Source of the DNA: Doryteuthis pealeii
Taxonomy: Eukaryota > Mollusca > Cephalopoda > Myopsida > Loliginidae
Reading direction: 5' to 3'
Length of the DNA: 64,000 nucleotides
NCBI GenBank assembly: GCA_023376005.1
Contig: CM042145.1
Location: 66,943,698 to 67,007,697 of the forward strand
Shown: piece by piece, positions 9,902 through 22,800 of the stretch
How positions within the stretch are numbered: position 1 is the first letter of the stretch
Layout: every line of letters starts with the position of its first letter
The notes under the pieces: generated by a model
The model's database searches: none
What the model was told of the DNA's origin: nothing
The model's input: the letters and a program-made list of their open reading frames with translations, nothing else
Made by a program: the position numbers and the translations under genes

Positions 9902-11699
9902 ATAACGACGTTGACCTTGTTAACCCTAATTGGTGTGGGATAATGTTTCGTATTTTCTTTTTCTCTGACTCTGCCCTTCCAAGGTTAAATAAAATTGGAC
10001 CCATCCTGTGATCTTACGTTTCTTGGGGCAATTTATAATTCCACACTCCTCTTTTTTGTACTTCCTGCACCCCGGCTTCTTTCTCCACCACTAGCTACTG
10101 ATCATCCAATCACCCCCAAACCACCATGAGCTTCCTTCAGGTCATTTTCTGTACATCTAGAATATCAGTGAAATAAAATAAAAAAATGCATTCCGTTTTT
10201 ATTAAATTAAAACTTGACTAGCAGGACCTGTGGATATACCGCAGTATGATAATTTAATTATTACGACATTTGATATGTTTACTTAAGAGCTATTTCCAAA
10301 TACTTCAATATGCAAAAAGTATAAACGTAAAATTGATAGCATTTTGTATGAGTTATTGCTAAACTCTATAACATTGAAATTCTGTAACCAAAACTCTGAA
10401 TAATTAGAAGTCCAAATTTAAGTACACCTCAACCATATTTCCGTCAGGTAGGTGTTGACATTTTATTTTTGCTTACATAGCTTTAATTCAGTAGATTTTG
10501 AAAATAGATCATCTTTGATAAAATTCATTTTTATCAAATAATGTTGCCTTAGACATAACAAATCTTGGTGTTTTTGGTTTAAAAAGAAAATTGTTGTGAT
10601 GTTAGTTCCAACAGTAAAAAGAAGTCAAGTCGAGATGGGGTAAAATAAGACAAGTGTATTTACAATTAATGGTACATGTACGACTAGCTTGTCGTTAACG
10701 GGAACAGTCCTCCCTTTCCACTCGGTGTCTCACTATTTATAGTGAGAACCGGTGCATGTTCTCCACTGTAGGAACGGCCGGTACAACAAAAATTACCTTT
10801 AAGAATTATTAAGGTGTACTTATTTGCGGGCAGACAGTTAAACTGTTAATATGTTTTGTGTATATGTGCGTGTGCGCACGTGTGTAATTTTATGATTGCG
10901 TGTGCGTAATGAGAAAAAATCTACAATTTCTTTGTTCATGACATATTTTACAAATATGTAATTTATGTGTTATGCTTCATTATGTTTTCGTTTTAAGAAT
11001 TTTAGTAATGTAATTTTATTATTGTAAAAACATATTGCTCTGTATATAATTCCATAATTATAATACATTGAACTCTCAACGTGGACTATACCAATTTAAA
11101 TGTTTGAATTAAAAAAAAAAATGATCCTGATAGAATCATTCCCACCACCAACTTACCATGGCCGCCACATTCTAACACGGCTCCAGCTTGGAAGAATCCC
11201 CGTTTTATTTTATCAGAGAGATCAGATTTTCATAGAGTCGATAAATTGTCGATATCCACTTTACATATTTCTCGTGTCATTCGGAAAGTAAAAATCATAC
11301 TGATAGATTCTCATATGTAAAATGGCATACAGTAAAAAAAATTAAAAAAATAGAAAAAGAAAATAGACCAGCATATTGTAATGACAAAGATGAGTTTAAA
11401 AGATAAAACATGAACATTGGAGTTGGATGAAATATCAAATTTTGAAACTACGACGTCACAGCAGAGTCAGCACACGCTGACTATGAAGTTTATAGAAATC
11501 GTGAATGTGACCCTGCCTATGAACTGGCGCATCTATTAAAACGCGAAATTTGGGGAAAAAAAAAGAAAAAAAAAACCCATCAAGAAACAGGAAAATCACC
11601 AAAATCGACAGTGAAGTTATAAAAACAAACAACAAAAAAAAAAAAACAAAACAAAAACACTAATTGAACTGAATATATTATGTTGGCATAGATTTATAT
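9902..11699. other. Non-coding left part of segment A
   Basis: Contains a perfect 7-bp inverted repeat, TCACTAT-TT-ATAGTGA, at about 10,729-10,744, A-rich tracts near 11,570 and 11,630, and a CGTGTGCG-rich patch near 10,865-10,910. No gene seen. Counterparts lie at 37,480-39,134 (inverted) and 39,135-40,879. Confidence 0.5.
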
Positions 11700-13010
11700 T
11701 CTAAAGGTACTGGATTACCTTTCAATGGAGAAATTTACGCCAGAAGATTCCCTCAGGAATATTCCTTATCCTTCACTACATTCATTCACCCTTATCTCTG
11801 ACAGATAAGATCGTGGATTTCATTAGGAGATTGAGATGAAAGGCTTATTTTTACCTCAACCCTATGGATCCACCACTGACCATAGAAATTACTTTAACCT
11901 AAAATCTCAGAAGACTCCACCAGCAACAACTTCCTGGAACCATTTGAAGAGGACCTCTTAAGACTTATTAGAATTGTTAAATTCAGAAAACAATTTAATT
12001 GTTTTCAAAATAATATTAGAAAAGACATTAAAATTATTAATGACTTCTAAAAAAAATTGAGTTAAGGCCGATAAGTCCAGAAACATTTTCAAGATCAGCC
12101 CTTCTAACTCTAAGAAGTTATTATATGATAAACTACAAATAATTATAAATTAGATCATGAATATTCTATTTCTCAGATAAACCTAGATATTAACACTTTT
12201 GCTAGCAAACTAAACATCAATGATAGAATGGGCAAATTGGAGGAAAAATGTGCCTATATCTTATGCAAATTTCCTAGATAAAACAACATTCTAGACTAAT
12301 TAATCATCAAAAACTGAGCTAAGAATTTAATTAATGAAATTGTTTCTAACATCCTTAACAAAACCTAGATATGATCTTTAGAAAAGCTCTTTGATACCAT
12401 TGAGTGGTTCAAAAGTATTAAGAATAAAGGCAAATGCACCTTTATCCAATTTGATATTGTTGAATTTTACCCCTCTATCTCTAAGGAGCTATTGTTAAGC
12501 AGTCTAAACCATGCTAAAACCTTCTGTAATATTTCTGATGAGCAAATAGAGTTAATATTATGTAGAAAATCTATCCTTAAACTACATAATTTTACCTGAA
12601 TTAAGAATAGCCTAGATAATTTTGATGTTCCCATGGGAGCATATGATTGGACACAAATAGCGAATCTAATAGGAAACTATATTTTAGAAACTCTTAATAG
12701 GATAATCGACCTTAAACATATAGGTTTATATCGGGAAGACGGCCTAATTTATATCCCGGATAGTAATGGACCTAAAACCTCTAGTATAAAGAAAAAAAAT
12801 CATACGAGCTTGCAATTAACTTAGTTTTAAAATCGAGATATTTCAGAATCTGAAAATAGTTAACTTCCTTGACATTCCTTCAATTTGTCCAATGATAGTT
12901 TTAAACCTTTATGTAAAGATAACTTAAACCCCAGTTACATCAATGTTCATTCCAACATCCCAAATCCATTATAAAACAAATACCTAATGCAGTCAACATT
13001 ATGTTTATCA
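11700..13010 (+). pseudogene. Penelope-like element reverse transcriptase (copy A)
   Basis: Reading across frameshifts gives an ordered Penelope-type ORF: an N-terminal part (EKFTPEDSLRNIPYPSLHSF near 11,730), a pre-RT block (KLNINDRMGKLEEKCAY near 12,205), RT motif A FDIVEFYPSISKELL with the catalytic Asp at 12,453-12,455, motif B VPMGAYDWTQIANLIG near 12,630, motif C LYREDGLIY with its first acidic residue at 12,735-12,737, and a post-RT block YINVHSN near 12,938. The motif order and the YRxDGL form of motif C identify the family. Motif C has Glu where Penelope RTs have the first Asp (YRDDG). B shows the same codon, and C is compatible once an extra base is discounted, so this is genuine decay. 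No GIY-YIG domain follows on this strand. Some frameshifts are private to one copy and are probably base-call errors. Confidence 0.75.
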
Positions 13011-13862
13011 ATGGTAATAATATAATTATAATAACTAGAAGAAGTAGAATAATATTTACTGTATAATTGATAATGCTAATATTGGTGTTGTAACTATTGT
13101 AATGTTAGTAATATAATAAGAATCTAATATTTCTATATTTTTGTTTGTGCTGTGATTCTGGTTATATTGCTATTGATTTATATGGTTATTTTTGGATGTG
13201 GAATGGGGATAGAACTGATGGTAGATTTTGGTTTATATAAAAGTTTTCTCCCTTTCAATTATTGAATGATTTTTTTTATATTTATATATTCACGGATTTA
13301 TTTGCTTTTATTAGGGTAAATTAGTAATAAGTTCCTTAAATATAATTTATATATACTTTAATACTGGTGTGAATTTACAATATGTCTCTTCTTATACGGT
13401 TCAAATAATTTCGCTTTTTAATTAACTAAATTATTTGAACGCTAAATTACTAATTTTATTAAGCTAAATTATTTGCAATTAATAACTAATTAATACCTAA
13501 TAACTATAATAGTGTTAATAGTATTGATATAATTAGAAATAATTATTAATATGATGAAACTGTTTTTTTAAAGAGTATATTTATTAAAAACTACGATAAT
13601 ATACTTAATCTCTTAGAATATCTATTACTTCTGACTATATCTAAAATTAGTGATGAAATGAATAAATATTAATACCATCGATATTAGCCATTTTCCTGAC
13701 TCATATATGTATTATTGAGAGACTAATGATATTAACTCGTTACAAAATTTAAATAAGAAATCTGATTTTGATTTAATGGATACTTTTAGAGGAATAAAAA
13801 TTGTAACAATTATGATACTTCGATAATTATTGATATATTGATTATTGGCAATGATGAATGAT
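13011..13862. other. Very AT-rich non-coding stretch with palindrome
   Basis: TA-rich sequence downstream of the Penelope-like RT. Contains the A copy of a palindrome (about 13,397-13,440) that is perfect in segment C at 42,587-42,629. Confidence 0.5.
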
Positions 13863-14351
13863 ATGATGTTACGTTGTAATACTCACGGTACTAAAACGAT
13901 ACATGCACCGTAGTCCTTTTTTCTTTCTTGGTACTAAAACTCCGATAAAGTCATAACCCGAGAAACATGTCGTCACAACTCCCAGCCTTTATTAACGTGC
14001 TCGTCTAGTGGCTTCTACCAGGGAGGAGGGGAGGCAGAGAGAATGAGAGAGAGAGAACACTACTAAATTCCTGGGCTCTAATCAGGTCTGTGCCCTACGA
14101 CGGACGCCGGCCAAAAAGAGGACGAACCCTTTCTTCCTTCCCCCACGTCACCACGTGACTTCCGGTCAACACCCGACTTCCGGTCAACACCCGACTTCCG
14201 CTTGCCCCTCAATTCTTCGTTCGGGGTCACGCTACGGTCAAAACCATCGCTCTCCTCTTTTGGGTCATCACTATTTTTTTAAGCCTTTGTTATTTATTCC
14301 TCCTCCTTCCATTAGCAGTTCTAGCTCACAAGGGTCATATTGCAACAATGA
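13863..14351. mobile_element. Solo LTR, present in A and B and absent from C
   Basis: The insert spans 13,867-14,347 (481 bp). It starts TGTTACG and ends GCAACA, giving TG...CA termini with short inverted ends, and is flanked by ATGA direct repeats (13,863-13,866 and 14,348-14,351). Segment C reads straight across at 43,057-43,060 with a single ATGA: an exact empty site. The insert is markedly more GC-rich than its surroundings, contains an E-box-like CACGTG at 14,152-14,157, and has an 18-bp tandem pair starting ACTTCCGGTCAAC at 14,158 and 14,176. No internal coding region, so a solo LTR fits best. Strand is not determined. Confidence 0.7.
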
Positions 14352-14734
14352 TGATATGATTAATGATTAATATTGTAGTATGCACTACGTTATTAACAAT
14401 AAAATACTTTAAATTGTTTGTAATTGGTATAAAAAATCATTAATGAAAATAAATTGTTGAATGGATGGAGACTATAGACTTAAATGGTTATATGATGTAA
14501 TATCATAGTAACATTATAAACTTAATATGAATACTGCAATAATCATTATCAATGATAATGATATAATTATAATTATAATAATGATAAGAAGAATTGTATT
14601 TACTGTAATAATTGATAATGATAATATTGATGTTGTAATAATTGTACTGTTTGTAATATAATAAAAATCTAATATTTCTATAATTTTGTTTGTGCTGTGA
14701 TTATTGTTTTAATTAATCATATTATATTGTAATG

Positions 14735-14985
14735 GACCGGGTTAGCTCAGTCGGTAAGCGTTGGGCTAGAAACCACACGGTTCCTAGTTCGATACCGGTC
14801 CTCGCCAACTCAGCGTATGAGTAGCACAGGGATCTGTGCGGTAAAGTAAGGAGCTGATGGTAGGTGTGGCGCTTCACCTCAGACGCCAAAAAACAATCTC
14901 CTTGGTCTAGCGCTAGTGAAAAGGGGATAGACCCCCTCACCGACTGGCTGACACCGACTTTAGGCCGCCCCGACGACTTTTTTTT
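14735..14985 (+). mobile_element. tRNA-derived SINE (copy A)
   Basis: Same family as the element at 4,750-5,075: tRNA-like head with GTTAGCTCAGTCGG and GTTCGATACC, then a body ending GGCCGCCCCGACGACTTTTT. A lacks the AG of GGTAGAGCG that C has, whereas C lacks a G of CACGGTTCC that A has. These complementary errors show that neither copy is the true sequence. The T-run at the end could act as a Pol III terminator. The inverted 5' block of the 4.75-kb copy is absent here. Confidence 0.85.
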
Positions 14986-15689
14986 ATATTGTATTTATAT
15001 TATATACGTATATTTTTAAATATATATATATAAATATATATTATATTATATATATTAGTATAGTAATAATAATATTAGTTTTACTATTTAATTTTTTATA
15101 ATTTTATAATTTTATATTATCATTTTTTTAATTATTTTTATAATTTTTTAATAATTTTTTATTTTTATAATTTTATATATTGTTACATTCTTATTGCTTT
15201 ATTATTTGTTTGTTTATCTTATTCAAAATTCTACTTAGACTAAGTTGAAGTTAATAACACCCCTTCTTAATCATCTTAAAACTTTTTTTATGAATATAGT
15301 CTAAAAAATTTTTAATTCTATTTCTACATATTAAAATCATAGATATACATTTTTTGAATATGTCTGTTTAAACAGGAAATTAAAGATACCTTGTAAATAA
15401 ATACAATTGCATGTTATTTAGTGTGTAGATATGATCAACAGTATTAATAATGTAAAATCATTTTCCTTAATAATGGAGGTTTGAATAAAAAATAAAACCA
15501 TGGAGAATGGGACGTAAATAACTAAGGGAATTGTGAATAGAGTAGTAAGAAAGTTTTGGCTAGAGACAGACAAACACGCAATCTCTTAACCCAATTTGAA
15601 CCCTTTCCATATTTGTGTGAAAAACTTCCGGTTAAATTATCTTTAATTGCTTTATATATATAATATATTTGCGTCTGTTGTGAAGGCAT

Positions 15690-16115
15690 CTGACTAATGA
15701 GTTATTATTTTTCATTAGTGATTCATTCCAAGTTAGATGTGGTCAACCAGTGGTGGATGTATTTGTTTATATACGTGTTAGTGACACCCACATTTTATTA
15801 GCAGGCTTGGTAAATAAGTTCCATATCAAGTTCAACAGTATCAGATTTTTTATTTTTTCCATTTATTCCTCCATTCAATTAATAACATTATGTTTGATGT
15901 ATTTTTCAATTCTTCCTACGATGGTAAATGTTGAAAATCTGTTGAAATCGTGACGTTTGAGCGGAACTGTGTTCTACCGTTATTGTTTACTGGGATTCAT
16001 AGATTTGATTCTATATCTATAGTGTTGTCTAAGATAAAATAGCTATTCTGACTTTCCAACACATTGCTGTGTACAGTCCAGTAAATAAATTACATTTTGA
16101 TTAGTGGTACATTTT
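15690..16115 (-). pseudogene. GIY-YIG-like endonuclease fragment (copy A)
   Basis: Reverse-strand counterpart of 44,400-44,830. It carries the CTTNQNVIYLLDC block followed by CVGK, then an in-frame TAG that C shares. Discussed under the C copy, where the downstream frame is cleaner. Confidence 0.45.
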
Positions 16116-16504
16116 AAAAGTCTTTTTAGTTGTAATGCTAGTGAATGAGTCGGCTAATTTTATGTCCTTGCAACATAGGTTGTTCTTAATACTAAATGGT
16201 TGGTAAAGTATTGTCGATTTAAGTTTTAGCTTGGGATAGATTACTTTATTATTTAGTTTATTGTTGCTTCTCTAAGGTTATTTGATAAACGATAGGTCAA
16301 TTTGCCTGGTTGTTGAAAAATATCTTTTAGTTTTGGCTTTACATTTAAAATGTCCAAATGATTCTTGATTATTTGATGTAGTGGTAGGAGAGTATTGTTA
16401 AATGCTGTTACGAGGGGGTGCGATGTTGCTTCTCTTTTGGTTTAAGTTTTTGAGTATCCTACCTTCACTATCCTGATTTTAGCTATCTGAGTTTCAATAA
16501 ACGT

Positions 16505-16925
16505 ATTGGTATATACCAGTGCTGAGAATATAACGTAGTGAGTCTTTGTTCCTATATATGGGCTCGTTTCGTCGTGTAGGAAAATGACCCTTAAATTAAG
16601 ATCCGTGGTAAGCTGTGCTGATTAAAAACAAACTCAACCGAAACTCTTGTCAACAATATTTATTATGCCGTGACAATTATTGTAGTCGTTAACGCAAAGA
16701 GAGATAGAAAAGAATGTTTTATAATAAACAGAATTGGCATAGTTCGCTTTAGTAAACTTATGACTCTCTCGCATGTCAACTAAGTGACAGAGTTGGGGAG
16801 AGGAAAGAAAGAAAGCAAGAAAGGCCGGCTGCTTTCTCGAATAGGCTAACGGGTCTACGTCGCGCTTGCATCTCCAGATCATTGCTCCTTCACTCACTGT
16901 TTGACTATTCGCCCCTTATTTTATA
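16505..16925 (-). repeat. Long direct repeat L1 (LTR-like), copy A
   Basis: Direct-repeat partner of 21,115-21,440; details under the C copies. Contains GGAAAGAAAGAAAGCAAGAA and a CATATATA TATA-like word read on the reverse strand. Confidence 0.55.
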
Positions 16926-19129
16926 ATTACCTCTATTAGCTAATTATTTTCTTACGTCATTATCTTAATTCCATTGTATATTAATTATATTGTATTATAT
17001 AATTACATTGAAATTTTAACCAAACCAATCCTTTCCAATGTTTTTATAATTCTCCCGAAAATATTTAAACAAACAATTCACCATATGCATACCTGCTAGA
17101 TTCTTTCTTTCAAATATTTTTTCCAAAATATTTCTTTCTTTCATTTTCATCCATAATTTAACTTTTACTAAAGCTGAATCTTTTGCAACCCAAAAATCCC
17201 TAATTAGTTAACATGCCTCACCTGCCTTTACAAAATTCATGGCCACACTTAAATAAGTTTGGATATGAATTTTAACTAATTACGTAACTACCTTTTTTTT
17301 CCTTTTGCATCCTCTCCTTTCATCTCTCTCTGCTTTCACAATACATGAAAATAGAAATACAAAATTAATCAAACAAAATTCATACATCAACATCTGTGTC
17401 CCTCATTAAATTCTTCTCGTTTCTTTTCCAGTTCAGTAATGTTCGTTCTCTTTTTTTTCTTTACTTTTTCAACGTTTAAACCCAAAATAAAAAGTTTATA
17501 AAATTAATTTTCTTCGCCTCTCTTTATTTTCTTTTCATTTACCTTATTTGTTTCAATGTTTTCTTCGTCCAGTTAATTTTCATTCTTTTTCATTTTTTCT
17601 TTGTTTCATTTTTTCTTATTTTCTTTTGGTAAAATATTATTTCTTCCTTCCTTTTCAATGTCCTGCTTGTTAATTATTAACTTTTTTTCTCTTTTTCAGT
17701 GTTCATCCACTTTTTTATGCAAATATTTTCTTCACTCTTTTTCTTTTTCTTCTCAACCTTCGTTGCTGTTATATTTTTTTCAAAACATCTTTAATTCTAA
17801 GTTAACACTCAACACGACCTCTTAGAATCTAAGTTTGGCTCGTATGCAGAATAAGGATCTTTTCAATTAAAAACTGTCTGTTTTTTTATTCCGAGAAGAT
17901 AAAATCGAATTATTGGACCAGTTACAAATCCTCAAGCCTCCTGTATTTGCCTACCATTCAGCAAGATATATGGAGCTCACCCTGTGCTGGATCTAACTTA
18001 ACTTTTGAATCTAATTCTAGAATTTGTTAGAGGCATTATCCGTACCTCCAATTCAAAATTTAATTTCAGTAAATTAAACACCGGTCCTTCATCTTCTTTT
18101 CATTTTAACTTTAACAACTTTCTCCTCCATTGAACCTTAATTTTCTTCATCCTTCTCCTCAACTATTGTACAGCAACGTGAACCACCGCTCATCTCTATC
18201 CGCGAGACTTCTGCTATTTTATCTCTATCATATATGGTTTCTTCAGACTCCCCTTTGCCTCACTTCACAGATCGCTTTTCCCTCATCGATCTGTGACGTT
18301 CCCTAACTAGAAAATCTGACATATTTCCATCGCCACCGCCACCGATACCTCTTCCTCGAGCAGTATATCTCTTCCGTATCCGCATCATTAATCTGAATCT
18401 AAATGAACTGGAAAAGTTGCCCCTACATATCGGACTGTCAACTTCGGAAATATTCGACTCTTCTTTTTTTTTTAGCTGCACGATGTCCAATCCTGTACAT
18501 TTCTATCGTATACGATAGTCGTCTTTAGTTTTGTTGCTTTATGGACAAATCGTTTAGAGGAACCCGCCTTGCTAAGTTCTAGCTATTGAGCAGCCCGTTT
18601 TGATTTTCACTGATGCATCAGTCGCATTTATCATAACAATGGGGATTTTTCGTAAAACATTCGCTCTAATGACTGCAAATCAAAACAGATACATCAATTC
18701 TCTTTAAAAATCCCGTACCACAAATTATTTCCTTCTTTTATATATAATTTCCAAATCTTTTATTTATACTGTACTTCCCTTCGCATGTGTTGGGACTATC
18801 TTCCCATTGGAGAGAGGAGTTATCTTTTCCGCTGGGTTGTCGCTGGTTCTCTATCAGGGGCTAGAGTATTTAAGCGGCTATTCAAACGCTCTTCCTCTTT
18901 TCTCCTTCTTCTGTGGCTAAACCACATGGGTAGACTTATGTGACCCTTCTCGTGGGGACTTCGCCCCCAACTCTGGGCCCCTCATCACTAGTAAGTGATT
19001 TTAATGTTTACGTACTTTAATGTTCATGTATCTATGTTATTATTTCTGTATCTTGTTCATATTCCCTGTGCTGTATTAAATATAAAATGTTTGTGCCAAC
19101 CAAACAAGTGTCGGAGTTTTTATGTTCAA
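16926..19129. other. Pyrimidine-rich stretch and unassigned retroelement region (copy A)
   Basis: 17,280-17,800 is strongly T-rich on the + strand, a purine tract on the coding strand of the minus-strand element. 18,260-18,490 holds the A copy of a short reverse-strand reading frame with ARGRGIGGGGDGNMS. I cannot assign a function. See the C counterpart at 45,656-47,841. Confidence 0.45.
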
Positions 19130-19940
19130 CTAGTTATGACTTTGTTAATAACCTTGAATTCTTACACATGTAAATGTATGCTGATTTATAGGATAATTGT
19201 CTTCTGCGATTAACTAACGTCTGATATGTTCATTCCTTTCATTCATGTTGCTATATTTTTGGTCATTTGTCGAGTTCGTTGCAAACGGGCTAGCGCCGTT
19301 CCCGATCTCCTAAAGGAAATACCTAAGTGCCCCCTTTTATCACAATTCCAACATTGTATTATTGGTATCCCACTCGCGTCGGGCCTACCCATGTTCTAAA
19401 TCTCTCTGAGGACATAGTGACGCACGCCTCCTCTCGGGACTGTTCTATGTACGCTTTCTCCGAGAAATGAACATAACCCTTCCACGGATCTACTAGACAT
19501 CTCTTAGTTGTGAGGTACTATATAGCCCCTCGTTCTCCGGTCTACATCACCCATCATAATATCAAGTTGGTATTCCTCAGTCTCTGTCCCAAATTCTCTT
19601 CTAAATATTGCCAATTTAGAGATTTCTGGAGAAATTCTCGTCCTATATAAAATCCCGTAAGCCCATTCTCCCACTGAATGTCCAATAATACTGCTCGATC
19701 GCTAAAATGTGGTAACCCCCCCTACCCCCACCCTTTTTCCATCTCGATTAAAGTTTCTGAGCTCCCTACATATCTGCCGCTTAGATGTTACCTAGCTTAA
19801 TTCAAAGAAGTATGCATGAATGGATTTTATTTCACTTCGAAGTACTTATCTAATCCTCTGATTCACATTTCTCACAGTGTTAAAATTGGAGCCTAATCTA
19901 TTAATAATGTTTGGACAGACTTACTCACAGACATCCCTTG
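19130..19940 (-). pseudogene. Gag-like protein with degenerate zinc knuckle (copy A)
   Basis: Reverse-strand counterpart of 47,842-48,592, shredded here by many inserted bases. The codon for the residue replacing the fourth knuckle ligand lies in CCTAAAGGAAAT at about 19,310-19,321, and it encodes Phe as in the other copies. Confidence 0.5.
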
Positions 19941-20635
19941 TTTAAAACAATACCACATAGTGTAGTATATGACTTATTCTTTTGTGGTGGAAACGGCGCA
20001 CCCCGCGTACCAAGTTTTTGGTATAGGATTGATTCATTAAAATGTCCCTTTCTCCCAACAGTTGAACGGTGCTGCCAAAGCTCAGGTCAGGTTTGAGAGC
20101 TCAATGTTTAATTTTTTGATAATAGAGCATCAGTAAATTTGTCATAAGAAAAAAAAGCCCCTAAAGAACACGAGGCCTATATAAGCGAATATGTCCATAT
20201 TCAAATCCGTGGGTATCTGCAGAAGACCCTTACGAGTTTCTTCAGATCATTTCTTTCATCAAACTGCAACCTATCAAATTAAAAAAAAATCCAACTCGCG
20301 AACAGAGAAAATATGTTTATAAAGTAAGCTGGAATTTGATGTTTTGCTCCATGATATGTTTTAGTAGAAAAAAACCTCTCCAATTCCAGTCTTCTCATAA
20401 TCTAGCATACAAACCTCATACTCTTTTACTTTTCTATAGTTGAATTTCATAAGGTACTAGCTAGATCTTCAAAGGATGCAAAAATCTCGGGTAGAGATAG
20501 CATTTTATTTAAACTTCCGATTGCAATCCCCCCTAAGAATCTCTTAGCCAAAGTATTGACTTTTTCTCTGCACTTTCTTTTGTCTACGTAAACGTTCTAT
20601 TTTTTCTTTTTGTCCCCTCACTTACACCTTTTTCT

Positions 20636-20745
20636 TGCTGTGTGTTGTGTGTGTGTGTGTGATTGTGTGCGCCTTGTGTGTGCGCCGTGCGTAGTTTGTT
20701 TTTTTGTGGTGGTGTGCGTGTGCCTCCCTGTGTGTGTGTGCTGTT
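20636..20745. repeat. (TG)n microsatellite, disordered copy
   Basis: Counterpart of the cleaner (TG)n array at 49,205-49,291. Extra and missing bases break the array into fragments in this copy. Confidence 0.7.
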
Positions 20746-21114
20746 TACTTGCACGACGCAAAAAATCCAGAGACGGGTAACGATGAGAAATTTTAAAAAT
20801 TATCTAGTACTGTAATGGTAACCTATCTTTTAATTTTTTTTGTTAGGTTTCAAATTGTTGCTGTTTGTCTTGACCCGTATTCTTCTTCCCCTCTCGTTAA
20901 TTTCTACTGTTCTTTTCAATTATTTTCTGTACCCCTTTGTACTGTTATGTGTGTTGTTGTCCTCTCTTACCTTCTGTTCTTTCTATATTTCGTCTGTTGT
21001 ATCACCTCCAACATCCAGTTCATACTCTCTGAATTGCCAAGGAACCAAATAGTAACTTTTTCTTCCCTTCTGAGACACGACTGGTCACATATTCAACACA
21101 AATGTGCTACATAT

Positions 21115-21440
21115 GACTAACGTAGTTATTCTTCATCTTATATATAGGGCTCGCTTTCTTCGTGTGTGACAACAACCCTTAAATCTCTAAAAAAAGTCGT
21201 ACGTAAAGAATAGATGTTGGCTATTAAGAGAGCGGCATTATCCTCCCGAATTTAGTATTTAAAACTTCATTAAGTTAAAAATTAGTTAGAGACAGATCTT
21301 TTCGCTGTCAACTAAGTGTAAATTGGGACGAGAAGAAAAGCAAAGAAAAGCAACGAAAGGACCCGCTATCTCTTACATAGGCAACGCGTCTACGTCGTGT
21401 TTTTTCTCCAGCACCCTTCGCACTTCACACCCTCCGTTCT
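21115..21440 (-). repeat. Long direct repeat L2 (LTR-like), copy A
   Basis: Direct-repeat partner of 16,505-16,925 and counterpart of 49,628-49,945. Noisy in this copy. Confidence 0.5.
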
Positions 21441-21989
21441 AATTATGTTAAACAAGAACTGCGTTTTAGTTAGTAGCGTTGACGTTTAAGTTAATTGTTG
21501 ACAGTTCAACTCTTCTGTAGTCTAATCTACCTTTGAAAAACAGGGAGAACTTTATAAGTCCATTGCCTAGAAATGAGTAGATAGTTGTCGTGGGTTTTTG
21601 ATAATATTGATAGTACTATTGTTATTTTTTGGGACTTCTCGGAACTGAACCCACGAATATATATACCCATACAATAGGATCATAGTGGAGCTGTGGTATA
21701 TATATTATTATAGTTATATATATATCGGGAATATATAATATATATCTGCTTCCTTCACGGTTATCAGACAGTCGTAGTCGTCGTCGTATATTGGCTCAAT
21801 AAAATTACTCGGGCCCACATGGGCGCGTCTCAGAGGACTGTATGGCTATTAAAATGGCACGATCGTCGGAAGAAATTTGCAATTACGTGCAATCCCATTC
21901 TCGCGTTGGTTCGAGAATCGCCCTATCGTTAGGAGAACCCAATATAGTGGCTAAAGCAGCCATCACTTTCTATCCTAGCGAATGCACCA

Positions 21990-22800
21990 ACTCCACAGGC
22001 CAGACAACGGTCAACGACGCCCACGCTTTGAGGTTGAGTTGCTCTGCGGGGTCCTTACAACATAAACACAAACAGCTCTGAAGAATGGGCGCCTTCACAT
22101 GAGCCGCCAGACGACACTCTCTCGTTAACGAAGTTTGCCTCCAAGTCTGATGCAATTATGACGACGGGTTAGCGCTGTTGATGCGTTTCATCTTGCCGGA
22201 TGCACAAGCAGCTTAGAGCAACAGAAGACTCACACCGACCACCACATGATCTGTGGAGCCACCGTATTGCCCGAACAACAAGCGGGTAATGCAATACCTT
22301 TGCCCCTTAACCTTCAGCGTTTGGAATAGCTAAAAGCGACTTGTAAACGTGGAATTCGGAGATACGCTCGGGCGCAGGGATCCCACGTATAGCGATATTT
22401 GACCCTTGCTGCGCCATTCCCTCAGCTTTTGAGCGCACAAAACGTCGTTGCATTGGCTTTATAAGCATGCCACATGCTAATACACACTTTCGCAATTAAT
22501 ATACAACAATTGACGGTTCGAATCTTTCGTGTTTGTTCTGTAGTGACCCCATCAGCGCGGATCAGACCCTTGGTGGCTACACAACAAGAAGTCGGTCATT
22601 TTCAAGGCAAGGGGTCGGAAGCATGCCAGCCGTGTCTAGCCAAATATGCAGCTCGCGATTTGTACTCCTTTGGAGATGGATAGGATGGGCGATATCTAAT
22701 GTACCCAGCCGGAAGTCCCTACTAGTGCGCTGCTTTTCAACGCGGCTGGTGCTGGTATCGCCGACTTACTTAAGCCCACGATGACCCGAAGATCCAATAT
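21990..22800 (-). pseudogene. Reverse transcriptase fragment (copy A)
   Basis: Counterpart of 50,330-51,080. KLREW-like and QQGSNIAI words survive near 22,390-22,440, and the in-frame TAG after motif A (reading GGAATAGCTAAAA on the + strand near 22,322) is the same as in C. The YIDD region is destroyed by inserted bases. Nothing further can be read from this copy. Confidence 0.5.

Noticed and set aside
10428..10823. Transposon with terminal repeats AAGTACACCT / AGGTGTACTT
   Set aside because: The shared inverted repeat is only about 11 bp, with no target duplication and no internal structure. Chance is likely.
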